Source: Nitrospirota bacterium (GTDB lineage: Bacteria; Nitrospirota; Nitrospiria; Nitrospirales; Nitrospiraceae). Taken from it: 38,807 bases of DNA. The stretch covers positions 1 to 38,807 of the forward strand of contig JAGXAR010000031.1 in NCBI GenBank assembly GCA_018971525.1, read 5' to 3'. A program made the translations under genes and the position numbers. The notes below the pieces were generated by a model. The model had not been told where the DNA came from, did no database searches, and saw nothing but the letters and a program-made list of their open reading frames with translations. Position 1 is the first letter of the stretch, and each line of letters begins with the position of its first letter. Below, one piece after another: positions 24,348-34,362 of this stretch.

Positions 24348-25280
24348 ATGGAATTCAAGGACTACTACAAGCTCCTCGGGGTTGAGCGCGCGGCGACGGC
24401 CGACGACATCAAAAGCGCCTACCGCAAGCTGGCACGCAAATATCACCCGGATGTGAGTAAAGAGCCCGGAGCTGAAGCGCGCTTTAAGGAAATCGGTGAA
24501 GCCTACGAAGTGCTTCAGGACCCGGAGAAGCGTGCCGCCTACGACCAACTTGGCAATCGCTGGCGGGCGGGGCAAGAATTTACCCCTCCACCGGACTGGG
24601 CTGCGGGCTTCGAGTTCACCCCCGGCGGCGCTTCCGCGGCGGAAGCCACCGACTATAGCGACTTCTTCTCCACCCTGTTCGGCAACTTCTCCCGTCACAG
24701 CGCATCCACCCGTGCTCATGGCGAAGACCATCATGCCAAGATCTTCATCGCTCTCGAAGATGCGTTTCACGGCGGAACCACCACGATTACCCTGCGTTCG
24801 CCGCAGGTGAATGCGCAAGGCCAGGTGGTGCTGCGGGAACGGTCGCTTAACATCCACATCCCCAAAGGCATCCGTGAAGGCCAGCATATCCGACTGACGC
24901 GGCAAGGGGCGCCGGGAGCCAACGGAATGCCAGCGGGTGACCTCTATCTCGAGATCTGTTTTCACCCTCACTCCCTGTACCAGGTACAAGGCCGCGACCT
25001 ATCGCTCTCATTGCCGCTTGCACCGTGGGAAGCGGCCCTCGGAGCCACGGTCAAAGCGCCGACCCCGACCGGCGTGGTTGAAGTCAAAATCCCTCCGGGC
25101 TCGCAGAGCGGACGAAAGCTAAGACTCAAGGGACGCGGCATTCCCGGCGAACCGGCGGGCGATCTCTATCTTGTCCTGGAAGTGGTCCTTCCGAGAGCGG
25201 ACACGGAGCAGGCACAACAGATCTATCACACCATGGCGCGGGACCTGGCCTTCAATCCGCGCCACTCACTCGGAGTCTGA
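24348..25280 (+). CDS. cbpA: Curved DNA-binding protein CbpA (DnaJ-class co-chaperone)
   Basis: The 310-residue J-protein lacks the zinc-finger region. Its N-terminal J domain is [20 protein letters not shown] with the HPD motif in [13 protein letters not shown] Gly/Phe-poor linker follows, then two DnaJ C-terminal beta domains ([51 protein letters not shown]). CbpA works with DnaK and can bind DNA under starvation. Its antagonist CbpM is encoded four bases downstream, and clpB lies beyond. Confidence 0.95.
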   Translation: MEFKDYYKLLGVERAATADDIKSAYRKLARKYHPDVSKEPGAEARFKEIGEAYEVLQDPEKRAAYDQLGNRWRAGQEFTPPPDWAAGFEFTPGGASAAEATDYSDFFSTLFGNFSRHSASTRAHGEDHHAKIFIALEDAFHGGTTTITLRSPQVNAQGQVVLRERSLNIHIPKGIREGQHIRLTRQGAPGANGMPAGDLYLEICFHPHSLYQVQGRDLSLSLPLAPWEAALGATVKAPTPTGVVEVKIPPGSQSGRKLRLKGRGIPGEPAGDLYLVLEVVLPRADTEQAQQIYHTMARDLAFNPRHSLGV

Positions 25281-25284
25281 ACGG

Positions 25285-25605
25285 ATGGATATGGAGAACG
25301 AGATTCTGACAGGGAGCGTGATCGGTGATGAGGGCGTGCTGGCGCTCGAGGAGTTGGCGAGGGCCTGCGGGGCGGAGGCCCAGTGGATCATTGAATTGGT
25401 GGCGGTGGGCGTGCTGGCGCCGCAAGGCAGGGAGACCTCGGACTGGCGATTTCGCTCGGCGGACCTCACGTGTGCCCGCCGAGTCGCCCGGCTGCAGAGG
25501 GATTTCGGAGCCACCATCGAGGCGGCTGCGGTGATGATCGATCTGCTTGATGAGATCGAGCAGTTGCGCGCTCGCCTGAAGCAGGCAGGCCTGGATGTGG
25601 ATTAG
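25285..25605 (+). CDS. cbpM: Chaperone modulator CbpM
   Basis: The 106-residue protein has a MerR-like arrangement: GVLALEELARACGAEAQWII (helix-turn-helix-like), VGVLAPQGRETSDWRFRSAD, then VARLQRDFGATIEAAAVMID and a terminal coiled coil (LLDEIEQLRARLKQA). CbpM binds the J domain of CbpA and inhibits it. The ATG lies four bases after the cbpA stop (start MDMENEI), so the two are coupled. A longer frame from 25171 only overlaps cbpA. Confidence 0.92.
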   Translation: MDMENEILTGSVIGDEGVLALEELARACGAEAQWIIELVAVGVLAPQGRETSDWRFRSADLTCARRVARLQRDFGATIEAAAVMIDLLDEIEQLRARLKQAGLDVD

Positions 25606-25687
25606 GCGCGGGACACCGTGAGGGACCCGGGGCATGGTTGGTTCAACAGACCATCCCGCGCGCACTGGTGGTGCGTTCGCTGGTACT

Positions 25688-26061
25688 CTCTGGCATGGCC
25701 CTATGGTCCATACCACCCTGCGGCAACTGTTCCGCGACGTGGCATGGGGGCCGTTGGATTATCTCGTGGTCGACCTCCTACCGGGCATCGGCGATGCATC
25801 CTTGAGTCTGACCCAGTCGGCTCCCCTCGCTGGAGCGGTCCTCGTCACAACTCCTCAACGGGCCTCCGTCCATGTCGTTGCGAAAGCCCTCGCAATGTTC
25901 AAGGAGAGCGAGGTTCCAATTCTCGGGATATTGAGAACATGAGTTATTTCATCTGTCCGCACTGCGGCACTCGAACCGACATCTTCGCGCACGGTGGTGG
26001 CGAGCAAGCTGCCGTCAATCTTAGAATACCCTTCTTGGACAGAATTCCGCTCGTGGAGTGA
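25688..26061 (+). pseudogene. Fragment of an Mrp/ApbC (NBP35-like) ATPase gene
   Basis: Translated segments match the middle and C-terminal part of Mrp-family iron-sulfur carrier ATPases: LWHGPMVHTTLRQLFRDV, GPLDYLVVDLLPGIGDASLS and VLVTTPQRASVHVVAKAL. A one-base loss near 25929 (expected GGGATTATTGAG) breaks the frame. The next frame continues IENMSYFICPHCGTRTDIFA and FLDRIPLVE, then stops early. The Walker A region and the C-terminal end are missing. The fragment lies between cbpM and clpB and is not functional. Confidence 0.88.
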
Positions 26062-26189
26062 TCGACGGACCATGCAATCCGGCCACGCTGGCCTGGGGCC
26101 CCTGGCTGTCTACACCCAGACCCATGGGGTAAACGGGTGCTGATCCGGATAACATGCATAGGAAAAGAATGTAGCGTAGGGAGGGACGT

Positions 26190-28793
26190 ATGGATATGAA
26201 CCGCATGACGCTGAAGCTCCAGGAGGCACTGCAGGCGGCCTCAGCCCACGCGATGCGCCGAAGCCATCAAGGCATTGACATCGAGCACCTGCTGCTGGCG
26301 CTGATGGAACAAGAAGCAGGTCTGACCGGTCCGCTGTTTGAACAGGCGGGGATCTCTCCGGCCGCGGTACGGAAGGCGGCCGAGGCGGCCTTAGACAGGC
26401 TTCCACAGGTGCAGGGGCCCGGATCAGCGCCTGGACAGATCTATGTGACGCAGCGCTTGTCGCACGTGCTGACCCAGGCCGAACAGGAGATGCGAGGATT
26501 GCACGATGAATACGTGAGCGTGGAGCATGTCCTTCTTGCGATGGTGGTGGAAGGAGGCATTTTTAGACAGCTCGGATTAACCCGCGATCGGCTGTTATCC
26601 GCGCTTCAACAAATACGGGGGAACCAGCGGGTAACAAGTCAGGACCCCGAAAGCACCTATCAAGCGCTTGAGAAGTACGGTCGTGATCTCACCAGACTAG
26701 CCGGACAAGGCAAGCTGGACCCGGTCGTGGGGCGGGACGAAGAAATCCGACGGGTGATTCAGATCCTGTCACGCCGGACCAAAAACAATCCGGTGCTCAT
26801 CGGTGAGCCCGGCGTGGGGAAGACGGCGATCGTGGAGGGATTGGCCCAACGAATCGTCAAAGGAGATGTGCCCGAAGGCCTGAAGCACAAACGCCTCATC
26901 GTGCTGGACATGGGAGCGTTGATCGCTGGAGCCAAGTATCGAGGGGAATTCGAGGAGCGCCTCAAGGCGGTCCTCAAGGAAGTCCAGTCGGGCCATGGGC
27001 AGATTCTGATGTTCATCGATGAGTTGCACACCGTCGTGGGGGCGGGTGCGGCTGAAGGCGCGATGGATGCGGCCAACATTCTCAAGCCCTTATTGGCCCG
27101 CGGCGAACTGCACATGATTGGGGCGACCACACTCGATGAGTACCGCAAGCATATTGAAAAGGATGCTGCGCTCGAACGTCGGTTTCAGCCGGTCATCATC
27201 GGTGAACCGACGGTTGAGGACACGATCTCGATCCTGCGAGGACTCAAAGAACGATACGAAATCCACCACGGTGTGCGTATCAAGGATGCCGCACTGATCG
27301 CAGCCGCCAAACTATCGCACCGATACATTGCGGACCGCTTCTTGCCGGACAAGGCCATTGATCTGGTGGATGAGGGAGCCGCTCGCCTCCGGACTGAGAT
27401 CGACAGTCTGCCGGCAGAGTTGGATGAGATCTCGCGGAAGGTGCTGCAGTTGGAGATTGAGCGCGAAGCCCTCCGCAAGGAAACCGACCCCGCCAGCCGC
27501 ACACGATTAGAGGCGCTCGAAGAGGAGTTGGCCGAGAAGGTGCGCGATCGGGATGTGCTGAAGACCCACTGGGAAACAGAGAAAGTGTCTGTCGGTCGCC
27601 TGCAGAAGCTTCGTCAACAGATCGAAGGCATGAAACAGGAGATGGAACGGGCCGAGCGGGCGTACGACCTGAATCGGGTCGCGGAGTTGCGGTATGGCGA
27701 ATTGCCCAAGCTGGAGCGGCAACTCGCCGCAGAGGAACAGCACCTGGTGAAGAAGCAAAACGGACACCGGTTACTGAAAGAGGAAGTGGATGAAGATGAC
27801 ATCGCGGAGGTCGTCAGCCGCTGGACGGGTATTCCCGTCGCTCGTCTGGTGCAAGGTGAGATGGAGAAACTGCTGAATCTGCAGGACCTCTTGCATAAGC
27901 GGGTGGTCGGTCAGGAGGAGGCGGTTCGGGCCGTTGCAGATGCTGTGATACGCGCCCGGTCCGGAATCAAAGATCCCTGCCGGCCGATCGGCTCCTTCCT
28001 GTTCCTCGGTCCAACTGGCGTTGGGAAAACAGAGCTCGCACGCGCCTTAGCTGCAACACTCTTCGATGATGAGGCGAATCTCATCCGCATTGATATGTCG
28101 GAATATATGGAGAAACACACCGTCGCTCGGCTCATCGGCGCTCCGCCCGGCTATGTGGGGTATGAGGAAGGCGGCCAACTGACAGAGGCGGTCCGGCGTC
28201 GTCCGTTTTCCGTGATTCTGTTCGATGAAATCGAGAAGGCGCACCATGACGTGTTCAATGTGTTGCTCCAGGTGATGGATGACGGCCGACTCACCGACTC
28301 GCATGGTCGCACCGTGGACTTCAAAAGTACGATGCTGATCATGACCTCGAATATCGGAAGTCAGGACATCCTGGAGGCCCAGCAGCGACAGGTGCCTTAT
28401 GAAGAGATGAAGAAGGTGGCCATGACTGACCTCCGCCGGCACTTCCGGCCGGAGTTTTTGAACCGCGTTGATGAGACGGTGGTGTTCCATCCGCTCTCCA
28501 CGGCGCAGTTGGTCAGGATTGTGGACATCCAGTTGACTCGCCTGGAAGAGCGTCTGGCCGAGCGGAGGATTTCTCTTGAACTCACTGCTCAGGCGAAGGC
28601 TGACCTCGCTCAACGCGGCTATGATCCTGTGTATGGCGCGCGGCCACTCAAGCGATTGATCCAGCAGGATCTCGAAACGCCAATCGCTTATCTACTTGTA
28701 AAGGGTGAGCTACGGGATGGCGGTACGGCTCATGTGGAGCTCAAAGACGGGAAGATCGTGGTGATTCCGACAGTCCGGGCCCAAGTCGCGTAA
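26190..28793 (+). CDS. clpB: ATP-dependent disaggregase ClpB
   Basis: The 867-residue Hsp100 chaperone rescues aggregated proteins with DnaK/DnaJ. It has an N-terminal Clp repeat domain ([17 protein letters not shown]-like start, residues about 1-145). NBD1 has Walker A GEPGVGKT (205-212) and arginine-rich pore region [17 protein letters not shown] long middle coiled coil ([20 protein letters not shown] onward) is the ClpB hallmark. NBD2 has Walker A GPTGVGKT (about 607-614) and [20 protein letters not shown]. The ribosome site is GGGAGGGACG. A hairpin terminator follows at 28858. Confidence 0.97.
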   Translation: MDMNRMTLKLQEALQAASAHAMRRSHQGIDIEHLLLALMEQEAGLTGPLFEQAGISPAAVRKAAEAALDRLPQVQGPGSAPGQIYVTQRLSHVLTQAEQEMRGLHDEYVSVEHVLLAMVVEGGIFRQLGLTRDRLLSALQQIRGNQRVTSQDPESTYQALEKYGRDLTRLAGQGKLDPVVGRDEEIRRVIQILSRRTKNNPVLIGEPGVGKTAIVEGLAQRIVKGDVPEGLKHKRLIVLDMGALIAGAKYRGEFEERLKAVLKEVQSGHGQILMFIDELHTVVGAGAAEGAMDAANILKPLLARGELHMIGATTLDEYRKHIEKDAALERRFQPVIIGEPTVEDTISILRGLKERYEIHHGVRIKDAALIAAAKLSHRYIADRFLPDKAIDLVDEGAARLRTEIDSLPAELDEISRKVLQLEIEREALRKETDPASRTRLEALEEELAEKVRDRDVLKTHWETEKVSVGRLQKLRQQIEGMKQEMERAERAYDLNRVAELRYGELPKLERQLAAEEQHLVKKQNGHRLLKEEVDEDDIAEVVSRWTGIPVARLVQGEMEKLLNLQDLLHKRVVGQEEAVRAVADAVIRARSGIKDPCRPIGSFLFLGPTGVGKTELARALAATLFDDEANLIRIDMSEYMEKHTVARLIGAPPGYVGYEEGGQLTEAVRRRPFSVILFDEIEKAHHDVFNVLLQVMDDGRLTDSHGRTVDFKSTMLIMTSNIGSQDILEAQQRQVPYEEMKKVAMTDLRRHFRPEFLNRVDETVVFHPLSTAQLVRIVDIQLTRLEERLAERRISLELTAQAKADLAQRGYDPVYGARPLKRLIQQDLETPIAYLLVKGELRDGGTAHVELKDGKIVVIPTVRAQVA

Positions 28794-28857
28794 AGGAAGA
28801 AAGTTGCATCGGAAGAGATGCTCGGTTGCTGAGTACACGTGACGGATATAAGTGCGA

Positions 28858-28884
28858 AAGCCATGATTGGCTTCTTTGATTTTC
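28858..28884 (+). terminator. Probable rho-independent terminator of clpB
   Basis: A 6-bp stem (aagcca/tggctt) with a 4-base loop lies 64 bases after the clpB stop and is followed by the T-rich run ctttgatttt. It faces the leftward ABC permease gene. The stem is short, so strength is uncertain. Confidence 0.55.
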
Positions 28885-29077
28885 TCTTCCGCAGCCCTGA
28901 CCCAAACCTGAAAAGCAGGCCACTCGTTGACTGAGAAGAGGCAGTGCGCCCTTATTTCTTCAGGGCCCTGTCAATCTGCGATCAAGTGACGTGTGGTTGC
29001 CTGGAACATTGAAGGAACCAAGGAGATGACCGGCCGCCCTGTATGATACGGCTCGAGCCTCACGAGTAGAGGACCGG

Positions 29078-30211
29078 TCAATCAAGAGATTTGTGGAAGC
29101 GAAAGACGCTCACCGATAACATGACGATACCAAGGGCTCCCAACGCAACGAATTGCGGCCAAAGGACCTCCAAACCGACCCCTTTCAAATACACACCTCG
29201 GAGGACATCCAAGAAATATCGCAGCGGGTCCAAATAGGTGAGCCACTGCATGACTTCCGGCATGCTACTGATCGGAGTGCCAAAGCCGGAAAATGTGATG
29301 GCGGGCATAATGAAAAAGAAGCCTGACACCATGGCTTGTTGCTGTGTCTTCGAAATGGTGGAGATGAAGAGCCCAATGCCAAGCATGCACATGATGAAGA
29401 GGATCGCACCGAGCGCCAGCACCCCGATGCTCCCCCGGAAAGGCACGCCAAACCAGAGGGTGCCAACGAGGGAAATGAACAGTGTGTCGAGCAGCCCGAT
29501 CAGGAAAAACGGGACCGTTTTCCCCAGGATGAATTCCAGCCGCCCGATCGGCGTCACCATGATCTGTTCGAGCGTGCCTATCTCGCGCTCGCGCACCACA
29601 GCAAAAGCGGTCAGGGTAACCACCATCACCAGTACAAGATTCCCGATGATCCCCGGTACAAAGAACCATTGGCTCTGCAAGTCGGTGTTGAACCACGGAC
29701 GATGCTCCAGCACGACACGGGGCATTTGAGGAAGCAGCAGCGGGGATGTGCGGCGCAAGCGCTCCGTCTGGTAATCCTCTGAGAACCGACTGGCGACTTG
29801 ATTGACATACCCGACCGCGATCAGCGCCGTATTGGAGTTGCTGCTGTCCACGATCACCTGCAGATGTGCTGTCTGTCCCTTTCTGAGGTCTTCGGCGAAG
29901 CCCGCATTAATCTGAAGGGCCATGATGACGTCGCCACGATCGATCAGCTCGCCGATCTGCCGGTGGTCCTCCAGCCGGGCGCGCACGTCGAAGTAGGGAC
30001 TGGCGGTGAAGCGCGAGAGCAGATCGCGGCTCACCTGGCTGTTGTCGTAGTCTAAGACCGCGGTTGGTACGTGCCGAATATCCAAGGTCGCAGCGTAGCC
30101 GAAGACGAGCATTTGAATCACAGGCGGGCCAAAGAGAACGAAGCGAGACCGTTTATCTCGAAAGACCTGGATGAACTCTTTAATCAGCATCCCCCGTATT
30201 CGCCCCAGCAT
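29078..30211 (-). CDS. ybhR: ABC-2 type exporter permease (YbhR-like)
   Basis: The 377-residue permease has an N-terminal membrane anchor after LIKEFIQVFRDKRSRFVLFG. A large extracytoplasmic domain (LDYDNSQVSRDLLSRFTASP, LQVIVDSSNSNTALIAVGYV) follows. A C-terminal bundle of five or six membrane segments includes REREIGTLEQIMVTPIGRLE, the coupling region, and ISSMPEVMQWLTYLDPLRYF. This is the ABC2_membrane_3 type. It is the last gene of the exporter operon and starts ten bases after the preceding permease's stop. Confidence 0.93.
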   Translation of the reverse strand: MLGRIRGMLIKEFIQVFRDKRSRFVLFGPPVIQMLVFGYAATLDIRHVPTAVLDYDNSQVSRDLLSRFTASPYFDVRARLEDHRQIGELIDRGDVIMALQINAGFAEDLRKGQTAHLQVIVDSSNSNTALIAVGYVNQVASRFSEDYQTERLRRTSPLLLPQMPRVVLEHRPWFNTDLQSQWFFVPGIIGNLVLVMVVTLTAFAVVREREIGTLEQIMVTPIGRLEFILGKTVPFFLIGLLDTLFISLVGTLWFGVPFRGSIGVLALGAILFIMCMLGIGLFISTISKTQQQAMVSGFFFIMPAITFSGFGTPISSMPEVMQWLTYLDPLRYFLDVLRGVYLKGVGLEVLWPQFVALGALGIVMLSVSVFRFHKSLD

Positions 30212-30221
30212 AGTGGTCGCC

Positions 30222-31355
30222 TCAGCTTAGCTTCTTGTGGAAGGACCGGGTGGCAAGGACGGTAAGCAGCAACGCAAACACTGCCAGAGCGAGCAGCTCA
30301 TCGAGAAACAACGGTATGGATGTGCCTTTCAGAAAGACATCGCGGGTGATCGTCATGAAGTACCGAGCCGGTATAATGTGGGTAATCAGTTGGATGACCA
30401 CGGGCATCTGGTCGATCGGATAAATGAACCCGGAGAGGAGAAACGCCGGCAAAAAGGTAACGATGAGAGCCGCCTGGCTGGCCGCGAGCTGCGATTTAGC
30501 TACCACCGAAATGAAATAACCCAATGACAGAACGACCATCAAGAAGAGCGTGGAGCTGAAAAAAAACACGATCCATTGCCCTCGGAAAGGAACCTGGAAC
30601 CACCATACGGCCATGATGACGCACAGGGCTGTATCGATCATGCCGATCAGGAAATACGGCACCAGTTTGCCGAGCATAAGTTCCAGAGGCGTGACCGGGG
30701 TCGAGATGAGCTGCTCCATCGTGCCCCGCTCCCATTCGCGCGCGATGGTTAGGGAGGCGAGAAATGAGCCGATCACCGCCATGACGATGGCAACGACCCC
30801 TGGCACGATGTTGGCCATGCTCTCCAGGTCCTCGTTAAACCAGGTCCGTGCGTCCACGCTCAGCGACGGCTGCAGGCTGGACAGCCCATGACGTTCCAGC
30901 CAATCAAGTTGTATCTGCCGGTTATAGGCCTGCATGACGGCCTCACCGTAACTGATGCTGACATTGGCCGTGTTATTATCCGCCGCGTCGAGCAGCGCCT
31001 GGATGCTTACCGGCCCGCCGGCGCTCAACTTCTGTGAATAGTCCTGCGGGATCACGATCGCCAGCCGGCACTGTCCGGCGTCAATCGCCTGAACCAGTGC
31101 GGAGTAGCTAGCAACGCTCTGCACCACGCTAAAATACTCGGAGGCCTGGAAGTGTTTGAGCAAGTCCTGGCTTTGCTGGCTTCCCTCCCGGTCATACACG
31201 TACACGGGGATGCGCTTGATATCGAAGCTGACGCCGTAGCCGAACGCCAGTAGCAGGAGGATGGGCATCCCCAAGGTGATCAGCAAGCTGGGAAGGTCCC
31301 GGCGGATTTGGATCATTTCCTTGCGGACGATTGCCGCGAGACGGTACCACCGCAT
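30222..31355 (-). CDS. ybhS: ABC-2 type exporter permease (YbhS-like)
   Basis: The 377-residue partner of the 29078 permease has the same architecture: an N-terminal anchor (IRRDLPSLLITLGMPILLLL), a large outer domain (VYVYDREGSQQSQDLLKHF), and a C-terminal bundle with EWERGTMEQLISTPVTPLEL and QMPVVIQLITHIIPARYFM. The two permeases are similar to each other and presumably form a heterodimer. The start is ATG 31355 with AAGGAATAAC upstream, which includes the previous gene's stop. Confidence 0.93.
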   Translation of the reverse strand: MRWYRLAAIVRKEMIQIRRDLPSLLITLGMPILLLLAFGYGVSFDIKRIPVYVYDREGSQQSQDLLKHFQASEYFSVVQSVASYSALVQAIDAGQCRLAIVIPQDYSQKLSAGGPVSIQALLDAADNNTANVSISYGEAVMQAYNRQIQLDWLERHGLSSLQPSLSVDARTWFNEDLESMANIVPGVVAIVMAVIGSFLASLTIAREWERGTMEQLISTPVTPLELMLGKLVPYFLIGMIDTALCVIMAVWWFQVPFRGQWIVFFFSSTLFLMVVLSLGYFISVVAKSQLAASQAALIVTFLPAFLLSGFIYPIDQMPVVIQLITHIIPARYFMTITRDVFLKGTSIPLFLDELLALAVFALLLTVLATRSFHKKLS

Positions 31356-31363
31356 ATCGCCAG

Positions 31364-32314
31364 TTATTCCTTTCCCGGCTTTCCTTGCTTCGTCGTCAAC
31401 GACACGAAGACATCTTCTAACGTCGGGTGAATCGGTTCCATCTTCGTCACCGTCACGCCACGCATTGAAAGATAGGTCCGGAGAGGAGCCATGTCGGCAG
31501 CGGCCTCAGATACCACCAGGTGCAGCGCGTTGCCGAACACGGCCGCATCCTGCACGCTGGGATTCTTCTGAAGAAGATCCAAGGCACGACCCAGGTCATC
31601 GCATTCCACCAACACGACATCACCGGTCATCTCGCGCCGCTTCAACTCCAGCGGGGATCCGGAAGCGACGATCCGACCTTGAAAGATCAAGATCAAGCGG
31701 TGGCAATATTCGGCCTCATCCATGTAATGGGTGGTGACGAGCACCGTCACTCCGTCTGCGGCCATCTGATGGATCAAGTCCCAGAATAGGCGCCGCGAGA
31801 TGGGATCAACGCCCGACGTCGGCTCGTCGAGAAACAGAATGGGGGGCCGGTGCAGCACTGCGCATCCCAACGCGAGCCGTTGCTTCCAACCGCCGGGAAG
31901 CGTGCCCGTCAGAGCGGATTCTCGTCCGGTCAAGCCCGCCATGTCGAGGATCCATGAAACCCGCTCCGGCAGCAAATGGAGGGGTACATCATACAGACTG
32001 GCAAAGAACCGGATGTTTTCGATGACTCGAAGATCGTTATACAGGGAAAATTTCTGGGACATGTAGCCGATCCGTTGACGCACCTGCTCCGGCGCCCGTG
32101 CCACATCAATCCCGGCAACCAACGCTTTGCCTCCCGTTGGGCGTAACAGTCCGCACAACATGCGGATGGTGGTCGATTTGCCGGCCCCATTCGGTCCCAG
32201 GAATCCGATCACCTCGCCTGGCCGTGCCTCGAAACTGATCCGGTCCACGGCGACGAAGTCGCCAAAACGCTTGACCAGTTCTCGCACGGAGACGGATGGA
32301 GATTCGCTGTTCAC
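31364..32314 (-). CDS. ABC transporter ATP-binding protein (second YbhF-half-like subunit)
   Basis: The 316-residue ATPase has Walker A GPNGAGKST, Q-loop region GYMSQKFSLYNDL, Walker B ILFLDEPTSGVDP and H-loop VTTHYMDEAEYC. Its signature motif reads LPGGWKQ rather than LSGGQ. The C-terminal extension contains VVLVECDDLGRALDLLQ. It starts at a GTG overlapping the previous ATPase stop by four bases, so translation is coupled. In Escherichia coli YbhF both halves are one polypeptide; here they are separate. Confidence 0.93.
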   Translation of the reverse strand: MNSESPSVSVRELVKRFGDFVAVDRISFEARPGEVIGFLGPNGAGKSTTIRMLCGLLRPTGGKALVAGIDVARAPEQVRQRIGYMSQKFSLYNDLRVIENIRFFASLYDVPLHLLPERVSWILDMAGLTGRESALTGTLPGGWKQRLALGCAVLHRPPILFLDEPTSGVDPISRRLFWDLIHQMAADGVTVLVTTHYMDEAEYCHRLILIFQGRIVASGSPLELKRREMTGDVVLVECDDLGRALDLLQKNPSVQDAAVFGNALHLVVSEAAADMAPLRTYLSMRGVTVTKMEPIHPTLEDVFVSLTTKQGKPGKE

Positions 32315-33258
32315 CGCTCTCCTCCCCCATCGCCACCCGACGTGGCAGCGACAAAGAGGTCTTCAATGCTCGGCGTAACATGCTCAATGCTCTGAAATGG
32401 AAGAGCCGCTGACACCATGTGCCTGCGCAGTTCCGGGATGCGACGTTCAGCATCGTCCACCACGAGATGGACTCCGTCGCCGCCGAGTACAACATTCAAC
32501 ACACCCTCAGCATTGGCCAGGAGCGTTTGCACCAGACGGGGGGAGGGCGATACCACTGCCACCACAGCTACGGGGAGATGCTTCTTGAGTTGAGAAGGCG
32601 TATCAGAGAATAAGATGCGTCCCTGGTGCAGTAGCGCCACGCGGTGACATCGCTCGGCTTCGTCGAGGTAAGCCGTAGACATCACGATGGCGATGTTTTC
32701 TCCGAGCAGTGAATACAGGATGTGCCAGAAATCCCGGCGCGAGACGGGGTCAACTCCGTTGGTGGGTTCGTCGAGAAGAATCACGTGCGGTCGATGAATG
32801 AGCGCGCAGACGAGCCCGAGTTTTTGCTTCATGCCGCCGGAGAGCTTCCCTGCAAGGCGGTTTTCGAATTGACTCATGGCAGCCGCTTCGAGCAACTGGC
32901 GTGCGCGTTGTTCTCGCTCGGTGCGAGAGACCCCAAAGACATCAGCGTAGAAACGGATGTTTTCGCCGACGGTCAAGTCTTCGTAGAGGCCGAATCGCTG
33001 CGGCATATAACTGATGTGGGGTTTGGCGGCCTCTGACTCCCGGACGATGTCGACGCCTGCAACTGTGGCTGAACCCGAATCCGGAGTGAGCACCCCAGCC
33101 AGCATGCGGAGGGTCGTCGTCTTGCCGGCTCCATCCGGACCTACGAGTCCGAAGATCTCGCCCGCTGGTACCTCGAAGCTCAGATGGTCGACGGCCAGCA
33201 CACCGGGGAAATGCTTGGTCAGTTCGGAGGCGCGAATCGCAGTGGTGAGTGGGGACAT
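32311..33258 (-). CDS. ABC transporter ATP-binding protein (first YbhF-half-like subunit)
   Basis: The 315-residue ATPase has Walker A GPDGAGKTT, ISYMPQRFGLYEDLTVGENI, a normal signature LSGGMKQKLGL, Walker B VILLDEPTNGVDPVSRRDFW and switch region STAYLDEAERCHR, in which the usual His is Ala. The altered switch region suggests the two ATPases are functionally unequal. It is preceded by the HlyD-type gene with a four-base gap. The substrate is unknown; E. coli homologues are linked to efflux of toxic compounds. Confidence 0.93.
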   Translation of the reverse strand: MSPLTTAIRASELTKHFPGVLAVDHLSFEVPAGEIFGLVGPDGAGKTTTLRMLAGVLTPDSGSATVAGVDIVRESEAAKPHISYMPQRFGLYEDLTVGENIRFYADVFGVSRTEREQRARQLLEAAAMSQFENRLAGKLSGGMKQKLGLVCALIHRPHVILLDEPTNGVDPVSRRDFWHILYSLLGENIAIVMSTAYLDEAERCHRVALLHQGRILFSDTPSQLKKHLPVAVVAVVSPSPRLVQTLLANAEGVLNVVLGGDGVHLVVDDAERRIPELRRHMVSAALPFQSIEHVTPSIEDLFVAATSGGDGGGER

Positions 33259-33262
33259 GGAT

Positions 33263-34255
33263 TTATCGTGGAGCCATTTCGATCACGGCATCCGCGGGCA
33301 TGCCGGGCTTCAGCTCATGATTCGGATTGTCCAGATCGATTTTGACTCGATAGACGAGGGTCACCCGTTCCTTATGCGTTTCGACGCTTTTGGGGGTGAA
33401 TTCGGCCTCGGAGGAAATGAAGGACACCCGGCCCGGATAGGTGGTGTGAGGAAACGTGTCGGTGTGAACGGCAGCCGGCTGGCCCCAGCGAATTCGCCCC
33501 ACATCGGTCTCGCTGATATAGCCACGCAGCCACAAATGGTCCAGATCAGCAATGGTCACCACCGGCGTACCGGGAACCACGACTTCGCCGAGCTCAGCTT
33601 GCCGCACCAGAACCACTCCGGCTATCGGAGCCTTCAGGACGGTGTAGCCCAACTTGACCCGAGACATCTCGAGCATTTCTCGCGCAAGTTGAAGATTGGC
33701 GCGGTTCACGACAATTTGCTCCTTACGGGTGCCCTCGACGATTTGATCATGGTGCTGCTTCACCCTCTCATAGGTGGCCCGGGCGCGTTTCAAGTCCGCC
33801 GTAACCGTATCGACATCTTCTTGTGATACTCCCTGCTCAGCCAGGAGCGCACGACGCCGTCGCAGCTCCTGCTGTTTCAGCGCTAGATCCGCTTGAGCGT
33901 CGACCACGTTTTGCTTGGCTTCCTGAACCTCTTGGGTCCGACTGCCGGCGAGGGCAAGATCCAGCTCGGCTTCTCGCGCGCGAACAGTGGCCTCGTCCAC
34001 ACTCACTTGCTGCCGGTAATCATCATCATCCAGCCGCGCTAAAAGGTCGCCCTGCTTGACGAATTGCCCTTCCTGAACGGGCAATTCCACAATCCGGCCT
34101 TGTAGCTTAAAGCTGACCACGCTTTCGTGCGCCTCGATATTTCCGGAAAGCTTCAGTGTGGATTCCGCAGTCCGATCCGAGGTCGCTCCGAGGTAGATAT
34201 ACACGACGGCGAAAAGTGCGCCCCCACCAAGCATGACCAACAGCATTCTCTTCAT
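33263..34255 (-). CDS. ybhG: HlyD-family membrane fusion protein (YbhG-like)
   Basis: About 330 residues from ATG 34255, with an N-terminal anchor (MLLVMLGGGALFAVVYIYLG). The frame remains open to a GTG at 34315, but neither start has a good ribosome site. The biotinyl-lipoyl domain is GRIVELPVQEGQFVKQGDLL. A long coiled coil follows (AKQNVVDAQADLALKQQELR, RARATYERVKQHHDQIV), and then the barrel domain APIAGVVLVRQAELGEVVVP. It is the periplasmic adaptor of the ABC exporter and precedes the two ATPases. Confidence 0.93.
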   Translation of the reverse strand: MKRMLLVMLGGGALFAVVYIYLGATSDRTAESTLKLSGNIEAHESVVSFKLQGRIVELPVQEGQFVKQGDLLARLDDDDYRQQVSVDEATVRAREAELDLALAGSRTQEVQEAKQNVVDAQADLALKQQELRRRRALLAEQGVSQEDVDTVTADLKRARATYERVKQHHDQIVEGTRKEQIVVNRANLQLAREMLEMSRVKLGYTVLKAPIAGVVLVRQAELGEVVVPGTPVVTIADLDHLWLRGYISETDVGRIRWGQPAAVHTDTFPHTTYPGRVSFISSEAEFTPKSVETHKERVTLVYRVKIDLDNPNHELKPGMPADAVIEMAPR

Positions 34256-34362
34256 CGATTGTCTTGCCGTCTGTATTGCGATTGAAACAAGCTGTTCTCC
34301 CAAGCCTGTATGCACCCAGTCAACGGGCTGGAGCAGAATAAACTGCAGGCTTCTCTGAGGAT

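Noticed and set aside
24207-24989. Leftward open frame of about 260 codons
   Set aside because: Antisense to cbpA, which has full J-protein motifs.
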